Part shown: positions 19,466 through 30,135 of the stretch, one piece after another
How positions within the stretch are numbered: the stretch's first letter is position 1
How the letters are laid out: each line of letters starts with the position of its first letter
Source: Zancudomyces culisetae
Taxonomy: Eukaryota > Kickxellomycota > Harpellomycetes > Harpellales > Legeriomycetaceae
Length of the DNA stretch: 40,079 bases
NCBI GenBank assembly: GCA_001969505.1
Contig: LSSK01000024.1
Location: forward strand, 1 to 40,079
Direction: 5' to 3'
Translations under genes and position numbers: made by a program
The notes under the pieces: model-generated
The model's database searches: none
Seen by the model: the letters and a program-made list of their open reading frames with translations, nothing else
What the model was told of the DNA's origin: nothing

Positions 19466-20487
19466 TCAGCTTAAGGCTACCAGCAATAGTACTACAAATA
19501 TTATAATCAACATTGTCATCAGCAAACACTTGTTCTTCAATGCCTTCCGTTGATTTTCGCTAGCTATCCTTAGCTCTGAAACAGCTCGCTCCGCATTCAC
19601 ATTGGTGTTGGAAACATTTGTCTCAATATTATCCAACAACGATTGCTGTTCAACCACAATTGTTCCAAGATCCCTGAAAATTTCGTTTAATTCCACGATC
19701 CCTCGCTCTATATCCACTATTTCCTGCTCTCTTTCTTGAATTAGTATTTCGTTAAAATTAATACTATTTTCCATCACAGTGCTTACCGCATTTGTTGTAC
19801 CTACAAACGCTTGTATTTGCTGCTGCTGTTGTTGTTGTTGCTGTAATTGCTCTTCTTCACCCCGAACTTGGTCCTCAATGTAACTGCTACCCCTTTGGTT
19901 CTGTTGTTGCCTCTGTTTTGCTTCTTCTACTGCTACTTTGCTGCTCTCCACTACCTGCTGCGCCCTTATTTTTTCCATTTTTTGTGCCTTTTGGAATTCG
20001 GATATTGTCTTTGCCAAATCCCTTGCCAGTTTTTGTTGTTCTAGATTTCTTGCTCGGCTCTTTTGAGCATCATTCTTTTGGTATTTCGCCAAGTCTCTGA
20101 GACCTTCATTTATCTCTCTAAACATATCTGCTGCCCTATCCGAATCCCGCTGGATATTGTTACGCAGCTGTCGTGTATCCCGCTTACTACCAAGTTTGTC
20201 GACATTGTTTTTGAATCTACTCACTATCGAATTTATCTGGTGGATTTTACCCGAAATCTGTGTAACCAGCCCCCTGTATTCTCCCTCCTCGTCTATTTGT
20301 TAGTCAATTAATACTAGGCTTTAAAGTAGTTCATTTTAGAAACAAGTGTGGTCCTCGTACCCTACAAATACAGTACCTAGACAATGTTTGGCAGAGACAC
20401 TCGTGTATCCAATAAAAGACGCTTACCTGAAGCCACCACATTTTCTAAAGGAGTATAATCGCTATTTAGATAATTATTAAATGACAT
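19466..20487 (-). CDS. PEP12: Endosomal syntaxin Pep12-like Qa-SNARE (two exons)
   Basis: Target SNARE for Golgi-to-endosome (or vacuole) fusion. Exons 20427-20487 and 19466-20292 with a 134-nt intron (GTAAGC...TAG) join in phase and give 295 residues starting MSFNNYLNSDYTPLENVVAS. The intron ends CTAACAAATAG, a branch box only a few bases from the acceptor. The Habc-type region has ITQI-like LVTQISGKIHQINSIVSRF and ARDLAKTISEFQKAQK; a Gln run follows (CAA/CAG codons, about 19815-19850). The SNARE motif includes ILIQEREQEIVDIERGIVEL and NEIFRDLGTIVVEQQSLLDNIE, with the normal zero-layer Gln, then a C-terminal anchor MLIIIFVVLLLVALS. Pep12 fits slightly better than Vam3; the two are close. Confidence 0.85.
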
Positions 20488-20893
20488 TATCCGATTATCT
20501 CTGTTTATGTATTTTTTATATCAATTTCCTATTCCTCTTGCAACTTTATCCTCAGATGATTTTCACCTTTGTTCTAAATCTATTTAAACTCTTTATATTT
20601 CAACTATTTAAAAGCCAGTTTTCGTTTTAATTGGAAAATAAACGCATTTGTGTTTTAAAATTGCTATTACCCAAAAGCTCGCTTAGTGTTAATGCTGAGA
20701 AATAATTTAAAAGCAAATTATGAGACACCTTCTAAGTGATTGGTCCAAACTATTGACGAATAGAAACCCAAAGAAAATTATTGCCCTCTTTCCTCCTCCC
20801 ACCTTCTCCCCAAGCCCGACATCAAATGCCAAAGTGGGAGCGCGGGCTTGTGAAAATATAACATACAAACGCCACGAATAGCTAGAAATTTTA
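20488..20893. other. PEP12 promoter region, no gene
   Basis: This AT-rich region upstream of the PEP12 start has runs of ATTTAAA-type sequence and a C/T-rich patch (about 20790-20820). Nothing coding is seen. It ends at the possible start of the gap-split gene. Confidence 0.5.
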
Positions 20894-21616
20894 ATGGTGA
20901 GTCAACAACGAATGTCATAATCCTTGAACTGGCTCACCGCCATTCATAATCACAGAAAATATGATTTTTACAGAGCAGAGCAGAGCGTGATACAGTTGGC
21001 TAAGATTAAGCTGCATNNNNNNNNNNNNNNNNNNNNNNNNNNNNNNNNNNNNNNNNNNNNNNNNNNNNNNNNNNNNNNNNNNNNNNNNNNNNNNNNNNNN
21101 NNNNNNNNNNNNNNNNNNNNNNNNNNNNNNNNNNNNNNNNNNNNNNNNNNNNNNNNNNNNNNNNNNNNNNNNNNNNNNNNNNNNNNNNNNNNNNNNNNNN
21201 NNNNNNNNNNNNNNNNNNNNNNNNNNNNNNNNNNNNNNNNNNNNNNNNNNNNNNNNNNNNNNNNNNNNNNNNNNNNNNNNNNNNNNNNNNNNNNNNNNNN
21301 NNNNNNNNNNNNNNNNNNNNNNNNNNNNNNNNNNNNNNNNNNNNNNNNNNNNNNNNNNNNNNNNNNNNNNNNNNNNNNNNNNNNNNNNNNNNNNNNNNNN
21401 NNNNNNNNNNNNNNNNNNNNNNNNNNNNNNNNNNNNNNNNNNNNNNNNNNNNNNNNNNNNNNNNNNNNNNNNNNNNNNNNNNNNNNNNNNNNNNNNNNNN
21501 NNNNNNNNNNNNNNNNNNNNNNNNNNNNNNNNNNNNNNNNNNCTTTATTTTTCCAGTTCGTACATAAACTAACTTCAGAAAATAGAGGATGGATCAAGAA
21601 GAATGAAAATAGATAA
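20894..21616 (+). other. Unrecognised small gene interrupted by the assembly gap
   Basis: An ATG at 20894 is followed at once by GTGAGT. A plausible acceptor at 20981-20983 would join it to a frame reading MSVIQLAKIKLH up to the gap. After the gap, TTTCCAG then an open frame ending FVHKLTSENRGWIKKNENR and a TAA at 21614-21616 could be the last exon. Short first exons are common in this genome. That the two sides belong to one plus-strand gene is inference. Continuous frames drawn through the N run have no meaning. I do not recognise the protein. Confidence 0.3.
21017..21542. other. Assembly gap (run of N)
   Basis: 526 undetermined bases. The flanks are TTAAGCTGCAT on the left and CTTTATTTTTCCAG on the right, the latter resembling the end of an intron. 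Confidence 0.99.
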
Positions 21617-21651
21617 ATAAATAAAATATTCGGTTATACCAACATCTTAAC

Positions 21652-22719
21652 CTATTTACTAAATTTCGCAATTAATTCCTCAGTATAGCCCCAAAGATCC
21701 ACACAAAGTGCAGGATTATTACCCTCAACTTTACACGTTGCTTCATGTTCATGTTCAAAATATTTACCCGTCGCTCCCTCAAGGTCGGGGGAAAGAGCAA
21801 CTTTTACAGATGTTAAGGAACCAGCAGCAGGAGTAAGAAGCAAGAGAGAAAGAATATGTTGTACTACTGAGCTTTTAGTAATCTCAAGGTGTCTAGCCAA
21901 GTTGGTGTTCACAATTCCAGGATGAACAGCGTTAACAGTCACTCCAGTACCTTGTAGTCTTTTGGCCAACTCGGTGGTAAACATCACGTTTGCAAGTTTG
22001 CTTAAACCATATTGGGTCACTTTGTTATACTTTGAACTGTCAAGTATCAACGATTTTTCGTAATTGGACCGGAATTGTGCCGTAGATGCCAAAACAACGA
22101 TCCGTGCGCGTTTTGCAGCTTTGATTTCCTCCAGCAACCCACTTGTCAGCATAAAATGACCCACATGATTGGTACCAACCTGCATTTCCAATCCGTCTTC
22201 AGTGGTCATATATGGACACATCATCACACCAGCATTGTTTACCAGAAGATTCAGCTTGCTGTATTCTGCCTTGAAGGAGTCAACGAATTTCTTAATCGAA
22301 TCAAAGGACGATAAATTCAACTCCATAAATCTGAAATTGTCCAGGCCTGTTTCACCTCTCAACGATATAATGGCTTTGTCTGCAAGCTTGTGATTTCTAC
22401 AGGCCATAATGACCTGGTAGCCAGCAAGACCCAAAGCCTTGGCAGTTTCATATCCAACCCCACTATTGGCACCCGTAACCACTGCAACTAGTTTTTCGTT
22501 TTGTTGAGCCGATAGCTTTGTGTTTGCCTTGAAGTCTGAAACGTACTTATTGAGTTTAAATTGTGTTGCATTCCTACCAAAGTTAAACTTTGAGAGAACT
22601 GTGTAGGAAAATTCCAACAGTGTCAAAATTGGCCCAGCGTGTCTTTCAATTCCTGCGTTGACAAAGAGCGAATAGACTACACCCTTTACTCTGTTGGTGG
22701 CTTTTTCCAATAACTGCAT
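21652..22719 (-). CDS. Short-chain dehydrogenase, retinol-dehydrogenase/WWOX-like
   Basis: NAD(P)-dependent oxidoreductase of the classical short-chain family; the closest known relatives by pattern are RDH11-14/WWOX-type enzymes and the yeast lipid-droplet protein Env9. The first ATG (complement of 22717-22719) gives 355 residues; the frame runs 22 codons further upstream without an ATG. Cofactor motif TGANSGVGYETAKALGLAGY, then NNAGVMMCPY, catalytic Ser in VVLASTAQ, and the YGLSK active site (YxxxK), followed by VHPGIVNT. An N-terminal extension of about 75 residues precedes the Rossmann fold and contains moderately hydrophobic stretches (VVYSLFVNAG, ILTLLEFSYTVL) that could associate with a membrane or lipid droplet. 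The substrate cannot be read from sequence. Confidence 0.85.
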   Translation of the reverse strand: MQLLEKATNRVKGVVYSLFVNAGIERHAGPILTLLEFSYTVLSKFNFGRNATQFKLNKYVSDFKANTKLSAQQNEKLVAVVTGANSGVGYETAKALGLAGYQVIMACRNHKLADKAIISLRGETGLDNFRFMELNLSSFDSIKKFVDSFKAEYSKLNLLVNNAGVMMCPYMTTEDGLEMQVGTNHVGHFMLTSGLLEEIKAAKRARIVVLASTAQFRSNYEKSLILDSSKYNKVTQYGLSKLANVMFTTELAKRLQGTGVTVNAVHPGIVNTNLARHLEITKSSVVQHILSLLLLTPAAGSLTSVKVALSPDLEGATGKYFEHEHEATCKVEGNNPALCVDLWGYTEELIAKFSK

Positions 22720-23322
22720 CTCGTGTGTCTTTTTTCTTATCGGCTTTCTATTTTGGGTAAGATTAACGTTTTTAAGAAAACCCACTTTTGTTTAGCTTTT
22801 TTTTAACGAGATTCTAGTTCGAGTATGCAGGAGAAAATTTTCATGTTCAAGCGCCTGGTTTCTTTAAAAAATGAAAAATCGATGCTCTTCAAACTTGCTT
22901 CAACATGTATTAGAGCGCGTGAATTGGTTATTTAAGGATCTGGGCAACTGTTTTCGTTCATTTTATTCATCGAATTTTTCTGGCTACTTGAATCACACCA
23001 AAAAAACGAAACGGACAAGTAATGAAAGGTGTATACGGAGAATCAATATGAACAATGCCACATTTTTGTCATATTTGTGGAAGGGAGGAGACACAAATCC
23101 ATGAGTCTCAAATATTGGTTTTGGAATGGAATACAGCAAATAATAAATGTTTGATATCCAATACTCAACGTTCATTACTCAAAAATTGACCACAATGACA
23201 AAAGACAGTGAATTTGAAAAAGTTTTTTTTTCAGTTTTATTCGAGAGTGTGTTTTAAGCAAGAGATACTAGAGTTTGTTAGGGGTATTCGTGTAGTAGAA
23301 ACAGGATAAAAACAGAATAAAT
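22720..23322. other. Divergent promoter region between the SDR gene and UCH2
   Basis: 603 bp between two starts that point away from each other. Open frames here (22871-23104 plus, 22993-23175 minus) have no conserved motifs. T-rich stretches lie near both starts. Confidence 0.55.
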
Positions 23323-24603
23323 ATGGATGAATGGTGTTTGATAGAAAGCGATCCAGGTAACAACTCGCATCTAGTAGCCTTTTCATGATATACATTCAAC
23401 AACAAATGTTTTTTTTAGCCATGGTTTAGCCTGTGGTTTAGCTGTTGGTCATTTATTTGTATACAACTGCGCAAGATAGCATGTATTTCAATTCTTGTTA
23501 TCAATAGGTGTATTTACCGAATTAATATGTGATATGGGAGTCAAGGACGTTCAAGTCGAGGAGATTTGGAGTATGGATTCGGACATTAAGGCACACGAGT
23601 AAGTTTTTTTTTCTTTCTGTTGTTGCAACTCGTTTCACTACAATTTTCTCAATTGTTAGAGTTTAAACAGTGATAGCAAGAGAAAAGGCCAAGCAAGAAT
23701 CGTAGGCTAATTTATGTTAAACATGTTTTTAGAGATGTATACGGATTGGTATTTTTGTTTAAATGGGAAAACACACAAGAAAATAAGGATGAAAAAGATC
23801 AGCAGCAGGATGAAACACTTCAAAGAAAGCAAAAGGAAGATCTAAATACAACACAAGGTGTGTTTTTTGCGCAACAGATAGTCCCAAATGCCTGTGCAAC
23901 ACAGGCAATATTGTCCATTTTGCTTAACAACAAGGCCGTAGATATTGGTGAACAGCTTGGCGAATTCAAAGCATTTACCACCGACTTGCCACCAGACATG
24001 AGGGGCTTGGCACTTTCAAACAGCGAAATGATCAAAAAAGTACACAACAGTTTTGGAAAGCAGCATATGCTGATTCAAGATGATCCTTCAGGGGACAAAG
24101 ATGCAGATTCTTTTCATTTTGTAGCCTATGTACCAATAAAAGATTCGGTTTATGAGCTAGACGGATTAAAACCGGGACCTATTTTTGTTGATAAAATCAA
24201 CCAACCAAATGATAAAACCAGCTGGATTGATGCTGCTGTAGAAGAGATTAGACGACGAATGGAAAGTTTTCAAGGTGAGGAGATACGATTCAACTTGATG
24301 GCCGTGGTTAAAGACAAACGAGTTATGTATAAGGAAAAGATAGGTCAGCTTGAGAAACAACTTGAGTCAGCTCAAGCAGAAAATATTGATAATGCTGACC
24401 AGTCAACACCAGCAACCTTGCTAATACATCAAGAGCTGGATGAACTCAAAAGAGAGCTGGTGTATGAAAACGAAAAATTTGATACATATCACATCGAAAA
24501 CGCTCGAAGAAAGCACAACTTTTTCCCATTAGCTTTCAATCTTCTAAAGGCAATGGCTAGTAAGGGTGTTTTAGAAGAGGCTATGAACAAAGCAAAAAAA
24601 TGA
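23323..24603 (+). CDS. UCH2: UCH37/Uch2-type ubiquitin C-terminal hydrolase (three exons)
   Basis: Proteasome-associated deubiquitinase of the UCHL5 family. Exons 23323-23356, 23508-23598 and 23733-24603 join in phase across introns of 151 and 134 nt and give 331 residues, against 329 for human UCHL5. It starts MDEWCLIESDPGVFTELI, aligned with the SWTTIESDAGVFTELI start of UCHL5. The catalytic triad is visible: Cys96 in NACATQAILSIL, His170 in DSFHFVAY and Asp185 in YELDGLKPGP, with the oxyanion Gln in FFAQQIVPNAC. The C-terminal extension (about 240-331) is helical and Lys/Glu-rich with ENARRKHNFFPLAFNLLKAM, matching the ULD tail that docks on the proteasome Rpn13. S. cerevisiae has only the short Yuh1, whereas fission yeast keeps Uch2. 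Confidence 0.93.
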
Positions 24604-25251
24604 GCCTGTCATCGGTATTAACTATTGCACCAGAACAAAGTTCCGCATCTTTTTTTTATTTACCGCATTTTCCGTAAAGCCTTTTTTTTTGTAACAAAGT
24701 ATTTGTTTTTGGTATGTTCATCTCTGAATACCATATATACATGAGACTTGGTTTATTTATTTATATGGCTAACGATTGTGGCCTCAACACCTGAACATTT
24801 ACATTATGAAATAAAAGTCTCAAATAGAGGTAATAAATTGCTTAACACAGTATAAGGAACTAGTTCACATTTTTTTGAGAATTGTAGGACTAGTGTGCAT
24901 AGTACAGCATGCAAAATGCTAGTATTACTTTGTGGTATATCAATATACTGCATTACCTAAATCTGTATACGGCTATAACACTCGTTTTATCTTGTTATTC
25001 TGCGTAATCGGATAATATGATCTAGTAAATGTTTGCAAGAAAATTTTTTTTCAGATAGTTTGCAGCAAATCAAGCGCAATTGGAAAAATGATAGTTGCTG
25101 ATCAAGTTTGTATTGCTTTAACTAACCAATTTTATTTTTTCAACCTCCAAAGCTTTCTGGTGAACTCAAGATATTAATCTCGAACAATTTACCTGTAAAT
25201 AACGGTGCTTTATCAACTTTATAAATAAAATAAAATTTAGATTCAGCAAAA
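24604..25251. other. Spacer UCH2-bL34m, no gene
   Basis: 648 bp of AT-rich sequence with T runs (about 24652-24660 and 24683-24691). I see no frame, tRNA or clear fold; it should hold the UCH2 terminator and the bL34m promoter. Confidence 0.55.
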
Positions 25252-25692
25252 ATGCTATCCTTAATGTCCAGAACCTTGGGTTCTGTCTTCAAAACAGCAA
25301 AGCCCCAGAATTTGTTGTCGATGGAAAAAACCAGTATGTTTACATTGAACAGGTATGTTATGTTTGTTTTTTTTTCTAGTTGAGAAAAATGTAATTTGGT
25401 TCAATGGATTTTGGCGGAAAGATCCAAGAAGATTCGCTTTCTTGTTCACAAAATGATATGATAAATTTGTAACAACTGTAGGATCACTTCGAGAGTAAAC
25501 CCGATAGAATCAAACATCTCCTTTAATCTGCAGGGAATCCAAAAAAGATTCAGAACCTACGGTAACGAATATCAGCCTAGCCAGATTAAAAGAAAAAGAA
25601 AACACGGATTCTTGGCCAGATTAAGATCAGCTGGAGGTCGAAAAATCCTCAAAAGAAGACGTCTCAAGGGAAGAAAGTTTTTGAGCCATTAA
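25252..25692 (+). CDS. MRPL34: Mitochondrial large-subunit ribosomal protein bL34m (two exons)
   Basis: Structural protein of the mitochondrial large ribosomal subunit. Exons 25252-25352 and 25482-25692 are joined across a 129-nt intron (GTATGT...TAG) and give 103 residues. The last 45 residues are the bacterial L34 core: [17 protein letters not shown], then [22 protein letters not shown]. The N-terminal half (about 1-55) is rich in Ser, Thr, Arg and Lys with few acidic residues, fitting a mitochondrial targeting sequence. A decoy acceptor after the T run at 25379-25380 would give an immediate stop, so the later TGTAG acceptor is chosen. The gene is easy to miss without splicing. Confidence 0.92.
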
Positions 25693-26033
25693 TCTTTCGG
25701 CTGAACTTTCTACTTTTTTTTTACAATGTATCTCTACTAATTTGCCAACGCTAAATAACAATAAATATCCTGATATAATCATGTGAAAACATATTTCTTT
25801 GAAGGAAATAGCAAGACACTCAGCATTTTATCGTTACCACAGCCCCATCCATATCTTTATATACATGTTGTTCTTTCTTATTCTAACCTGTGTTTATTCT
25901 TTTGACTTTTGCTTTTAGAAGAAAAAAAACAGTAAATGATAAAACCAAATAAACAAATAATTTACAGTATTCTGAAGGTGAATGGGGTTAAACAAACACA
26001 AGATGGAGAAAACTAATAAAAAAAACGAACTCG
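25693..26033. other. Convergent bL34m/RRP45 3' spacer
   Basis: 341 bp between facing stop codons, AT-rich with a T9 run at about 25714-25722. No gene or structured element is seen. Confidence 0.55.
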
Positions 26034-27258
26034 TTAAGGTGAGGATTTTAGCGCAGCATCAATCTTTTCGCAAATTTCAGTTGATTTTTCTACAGCAATC
26101 ATTGAACACATGATTATGCATTCATCAGTAATACTCTCACCTCCAGCCTTGCTAACACAACAAATCTCCTTGTTCGTATTGATAGCAATTGTCAGACTAC
26201 CCTGCTGGAACTTTTCTTCTAAAAGGGTTGAGTCAACAACCATTTTTTCGTCTCCAAAATGCCCAAATGTGATGCTAATAGGTGTGTGGTGTATGCTTAA
26301 TGGTACAGGAACTCGCTCCTTGATATCATGGATAGTCACCTCTGTTCCTTCTTTTGTCACATCAGGCCTTCTAAAGTGTCTCAAACTTGTCATTACAGCT
26401 ATTACAGCAGCATCCACTAGATTCCCGTCATAGCTTAAAAAATGCACGTCCACTCGAACGTTCCAAACCTATTCGTGTTAGCATTGTCATTAGTCTTTAT
26501 GTTTGTAATCCAGGTATTTCATTAATTTCAAAATTGATAAAAAGAAAAAAAAGAAAAAAATAAAGCTGATGAAAACGAATTGAAGTGTATTACCTGTTCC
26601 CCAGCATCGATGCAAAGTGACTCTGTATCTACTGCTCTACTAACCCTAATGATTTTTTCTAACATCCTACTTATCATGACTTCCTGCTCTGAAGGCCTAC
26701 ATATATAATTCATTTTTCAACCTGTTAAACAAACTGTTGCAGTTTCCAAAGGGTTTGGCATCTGACAAACATTTAGTCATTGGGTCATAAAAAAACATAA
26801 CATCGGTGTTAGTAGACTGACCTGTTTGTCTCGAATTCTAATGAAGCCATCGAGTTTATTTCAGAATTGATTGTTAGGATGCCCTCTGTGGGTCTGTCTG
26901 GGTACGGTCTGACGGCTTCGCACGATACGACTGATTGAACTCTATTTATTTCAGCATTTGTTTTATCATTATTTATTGTTACACGCATTTTGTTGTTAGC
27001 CACAAAAATTAATAAATGAAAAAGTACAACCAAAATGAATTTCAATGAGCATCCTTCCAGCCAAGATATACACATGTATAATATAAATAAAAGGCCTATT
27101 GTTTACCTGGTGTTTCCCAATTGAACTTGCACACATCCATATGTGGGGCCGCATTCTATATTTAAGGTTCTATAGTCGTAGATTCCGCGCCCATCTAACC
27201 TGACACCCTGTTCCAATGCCTTGTACAAAAACTCTCTATTGTTTGTGTTTAGCTCCAT
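26034..27258 (-). CDS. RRP45: RNA exosome subunit Rrp45/EXOSC9 (four exons)
   Basis: RNase PH-like ring subunit of the exosome, which processes rRNA and degrades nuclear and cytoplasmic RNA from the 3' end. Minus-strand exons are 27107-27258, 26822-26941, 26594-26696 and 26034-26468; introns of 165, 125 and 125 nt join in phase to give 269 residues. It starts MELNTNNREFLYKALEQGVRLDGR, matching the family start. Other landmarks are AVRPYPDRPTEGIL, the Arg/Asp-rich helix segment MISRMLEKIIRVSRAVDTESLCI, and VDVHFLSYDGNLVDAAVIAVMTSL. The last intron ends CTAACACGAATAG. The 5' sites GTAAAC, GTCAGT and GTAATA vary. The protein stops soon after the PH fold, shorter than yeast Rrp45 (about 305), so the C-terminal tail is reduced. 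It is divergent from RPR2. Confidence 0.92.
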
Positions 27259-27644
27259 TATGTGTACTATTGTGTTTGCTTTTTGTAGGACTTGTAGTTG
27301 TATATTCAAGGTTTAAAAAAAATTTTTTTGTGCACTACAATAATTTTACCAAATAAAAGGTATTTTATGATTGATTTTATTTATTAAGTAGTTGGATTGA
27401 GCGAGGACTGTAGAGTTTGAAAACATGTGAGAAATTCGGAATAGAAATTAGCGTTGTGGAAAATTAGGCGAGAAATAAAGTGAAGTACCAGGATTTGTCA
27501 AGCTGGTTGAAATAAAGCTGACAAGTTGGTGTTCTCAATTCTACATCACTCTAAAAAACGATCAATTCTAATTTTGAAGCGTTTTAGAGATTTTATATAC
27601 ATAATATATTCTTGACTTTTACAGAATATACATGTAAATATAGA
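27259..27644. other. Bidirectional promoter between RRP45 and RPR2
   Basis: 386 bp between two divergent RNA-processing genes. AT-rich; nothing coding is seen. Shared regulation of the two genes is possible but unproven. Confidence 0.5.
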
Positions 27645-28558
27645 ATGGGGAAAAAAGACAAGGGAAATAAAGGAGTGAATTCACTGCCGAACAAGGAGGC
27701 ATTTGAAAGAATGAATTTTCTGTACCAAGCATCATTGCTCATGGGACAAATAATGAAGCCGGCTCATGATGAAGAGAGTAGACACAAAGCACAAGAGAAT
27801 TCGAGTAAAAAGCATCTCGGTACGAAACCTAACAAGAGAGGAAGTAGAGTGGAAAGGGGAAAGAAAAACAAAGGCTTTGTAGCAAAACTGGTAAGGCCTT
27901 TAACCAATCTATATTATACCAACCCGTTCATCGTTTCTTATATTCAGTTTACTAATGAGAAGAATGTTTCAAAAGTATGTATATGGTATAAATTTCAAAT
28001 TATCTTTAAATAGCGAAGGGACGGTGAGGAGCTTAAAATAGGACACGAGGGGGATCTCATCCCGCTTTCTAGATTCTACAACAGAGAAATGCTGTCCATT
28101 TCTAGAAAACTGGTTCTCAGACTGTAAATTGATACTTTTTATGTATTTCACTTACCAATACCTGCGTATTTGCAGAGAATTGTATTGGAAGGTATTCCAG
28201 ATAATATAACGTTCAATGTACTTATAGGGATCCAAGTATAAAAAGAAAAATATGTTTACGATGTAAGGCTCCATTAATTCCAGGAGTTACGTGGAAACTT
28301 CGGCTAAGAAGTAAGTGGTTTTACTATGCAATCACGCTGAATGTACAAAGAACTACATCTCTGGATCAGTACAGTGGTTGAATATAGGAATAATAACCAT
28401 ATATACTAACATATGGGAATTTATTTATAGGCACAAAGACATCGAAATATAAAAGTAACGAATGCAATAGATGTGGGTATAATCGAAAACTGCTGAACAA
28501 CCCCAAATACAGTCTATTCTCTGAGCTTCCGCAGCATGAGGTGAAAATGCTACTATAA
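27645..28558 (+). CDS. RPR2: RNase P protein subunit Rpr2/RPP21 (five exons)
   Basis: Zinc-ribbon subunit of RNase P, which matures tRNA 5' ends. Exons are 27645-27890, 27948-27974, 28014-28123, 28228-28310 and 28431-28558, giving 197 residues. Landmarks are NKEAFERMNFLYQAS (as QRLNFLYQAA in human RPP21), LSRFYNREMLSISRKLVLRLDPSIKRKICLRCKAPLIPG, and CNRCGYNRKLLNNP. The zinc ligands are Cys137/Cys140 and Cys167/Cys170. Intron 4 has a perfect TACTAAC box (28404-28410) 20 nt before its TAG. The first intron (57 nt, in frame, no stop) could be retained; the remaining three contain stops or shift the frame. A Lys/Arg-rich segment of about 35 residues between the first helix and LSRFY is longer than in animals. 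The stop codon overlaps the tail of the facing hydrolase gene. The fungal paralog Snm1 is less likely. Confidence 0.87.
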
Positions 28559-30135
28559 AAGTTGCTTCAGCCATTTGACAGCTATTTCAGCCATCTCCTC
28601 GGAATATCCTATTTTTTTGTTGGAATTATTGGCAATGGAAATGTAATATTTAATTTTTCTGCATTAAATCCATTTTAAAGCTAGAAGTAGGGATTGTAAA
28701 TAGAAAAATGTAGCAATACAAATGATAGTTACCTATACAAAAGCTGTGTGTCATGTTTATTTCACACAGGTGGGTTTGAGAACTTTCTGTGTACTTCCGA
28801 ATAGTTTCATAATGTTCAAGCGGAACCCAGCTATCACTGGTTCCGAAATACATGATAAATTTATCTTTGTGTTTGGTATAAGTTTCAGTATCAAGATCTT
28901 TGATTACATTCATTTCCTCGATTGCCATAGAGGCACAGTTCTTGACCGTTTGTGGTCTTGCCATTTTTGAAACTATGAGGTTTGTCACGCCTTCATCAAT
29001 GAGCTTCTCTCTGATTCCGATAAGGTACCTCCATCCTCTTTCAGGAAGAATGAATCTTAATATACATACGATGAATGAGAGTATGCTTATTGATAAGGGA
29101 TGGAAAACATGCTATTCCGAGGTTTTTTAATTTTGTTTTTAGTATTTTTTTAATAATTATTACAATATATGTATGTTTTATATTGATATTTTTAATGGTG
29201 TTGATGTTGATGTGAAATAAATATATTTTAATTGTTGTTAATAATATCTATATTGTAGATATTTTTGTCTCAATATTCGTTATCAAAAATAACCAAAGTG
29301 ACTGCAATTACCCTTAATTTATCGCCATTTGGCGTTCTGCGAATGTGCATGATCGTAGGGAAAAGCTGAATTACTTTAGATACTTTTTCTACTTGTCTTT
29401 TGAAAACCTATCATCCAGTTTGATTCAAACCATTATTGTAAGACGTATCATAATAAAAATACTGATAAAGCATCTGTATTTTGAGTGTATGAAAATGTCG
29501 GATTTAATAAAATATATGAATAATATACCTCTTGACAAATATATGCACCAACACTGTGTCCACATAAAACTATCTTTGGAGGTTGTTCGTCGCCATATCC
29601 GCTCACAATATTCAACAATAGTGTTTCGACTTGGTCTATCTGTTCTTTTAAAGATGCTACCTCGTTTAAAACCACTGTCTCCCCTCTTTCCCCTTCAAAA
29701 GCTGAGTGTCCTTGGTGAGATACTTTTATATAAATGCAAAGCAACAAGTGTTATATATTATGATATTTATATTGAGCTATACCATAGACTTGCAAAAAAT
29801 TTCAAAGTTTTTTGTTTGTATAAGCCTTTATAATATTTAAGAGGGATTGACTTACCACCTACAATTTCGACCTTATTTGGCAATTGCTGATATATACACG
29901 ATAGAAAATCCTCGTAAAAATCTATCAACCCAGGATTTCCTATATTTTTTTTGCGCGCGTTTTCTTGTTAAAATGGTTAGAGAAAATAGTTTTAGCTAGT
30001 TTACTTGCCTGGAACCATGATTAATACGAGATTTGGTTTGTCAATTGTTGGCCACACTCTAGCCTCTGCTAACCTCCCATTTAATTTTACTACTCTACGT
30101 AAGGGTGTTTTGAGAACCTGAGCAATCTTTGACAT
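28553..30135 (-). CDS. Lipid-droplet-associated hydrolase (LDAH/YPR147C-like), six exons
   Basis: Alpha/beta hydrolase of the LDAH family, found on lipid droplets; its natural substrate is debated. Minus exons: 30009-30135, 29856-29939, 29529-29722, 29312-29407, 28733-29111 and 28553-28608; all phases join and give 311 residues. Motifs: the oxyanion PGNPG loop (about 42-46) built across the first junction, SHQGHS (72-77), nucleophile GHSVGAY (Ser127), LFPTIMHIRRTPNGDKL as LLFPTIERM..SPNG in human LDAH, a hydrophobic segment HPLSISILSFIVCILRFILP, YFGTSDSWVPLEHYE with the acid, and the final His in MTHSFCIGYSEEMAE. The first intron (29940-30008) must start GC (GCAAGT) to keep the PGNPG loop. 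The CDS end overlaps the RPR2 CDS end by 6 bp. Assignment rests on continuous similarity through six exons. Confidence 0.88.

Noticed and set aside
20924-21616. Continuous open frame through the N run
   Set aside because: Created by undetermined bases; the flanks look like separate exons.
27891-27947. First RPR2 intron as certain
   Set aside because: It is 57 nt, in frame and without a stop, so retention cannot be excluded; it is kept in the model but flagged.
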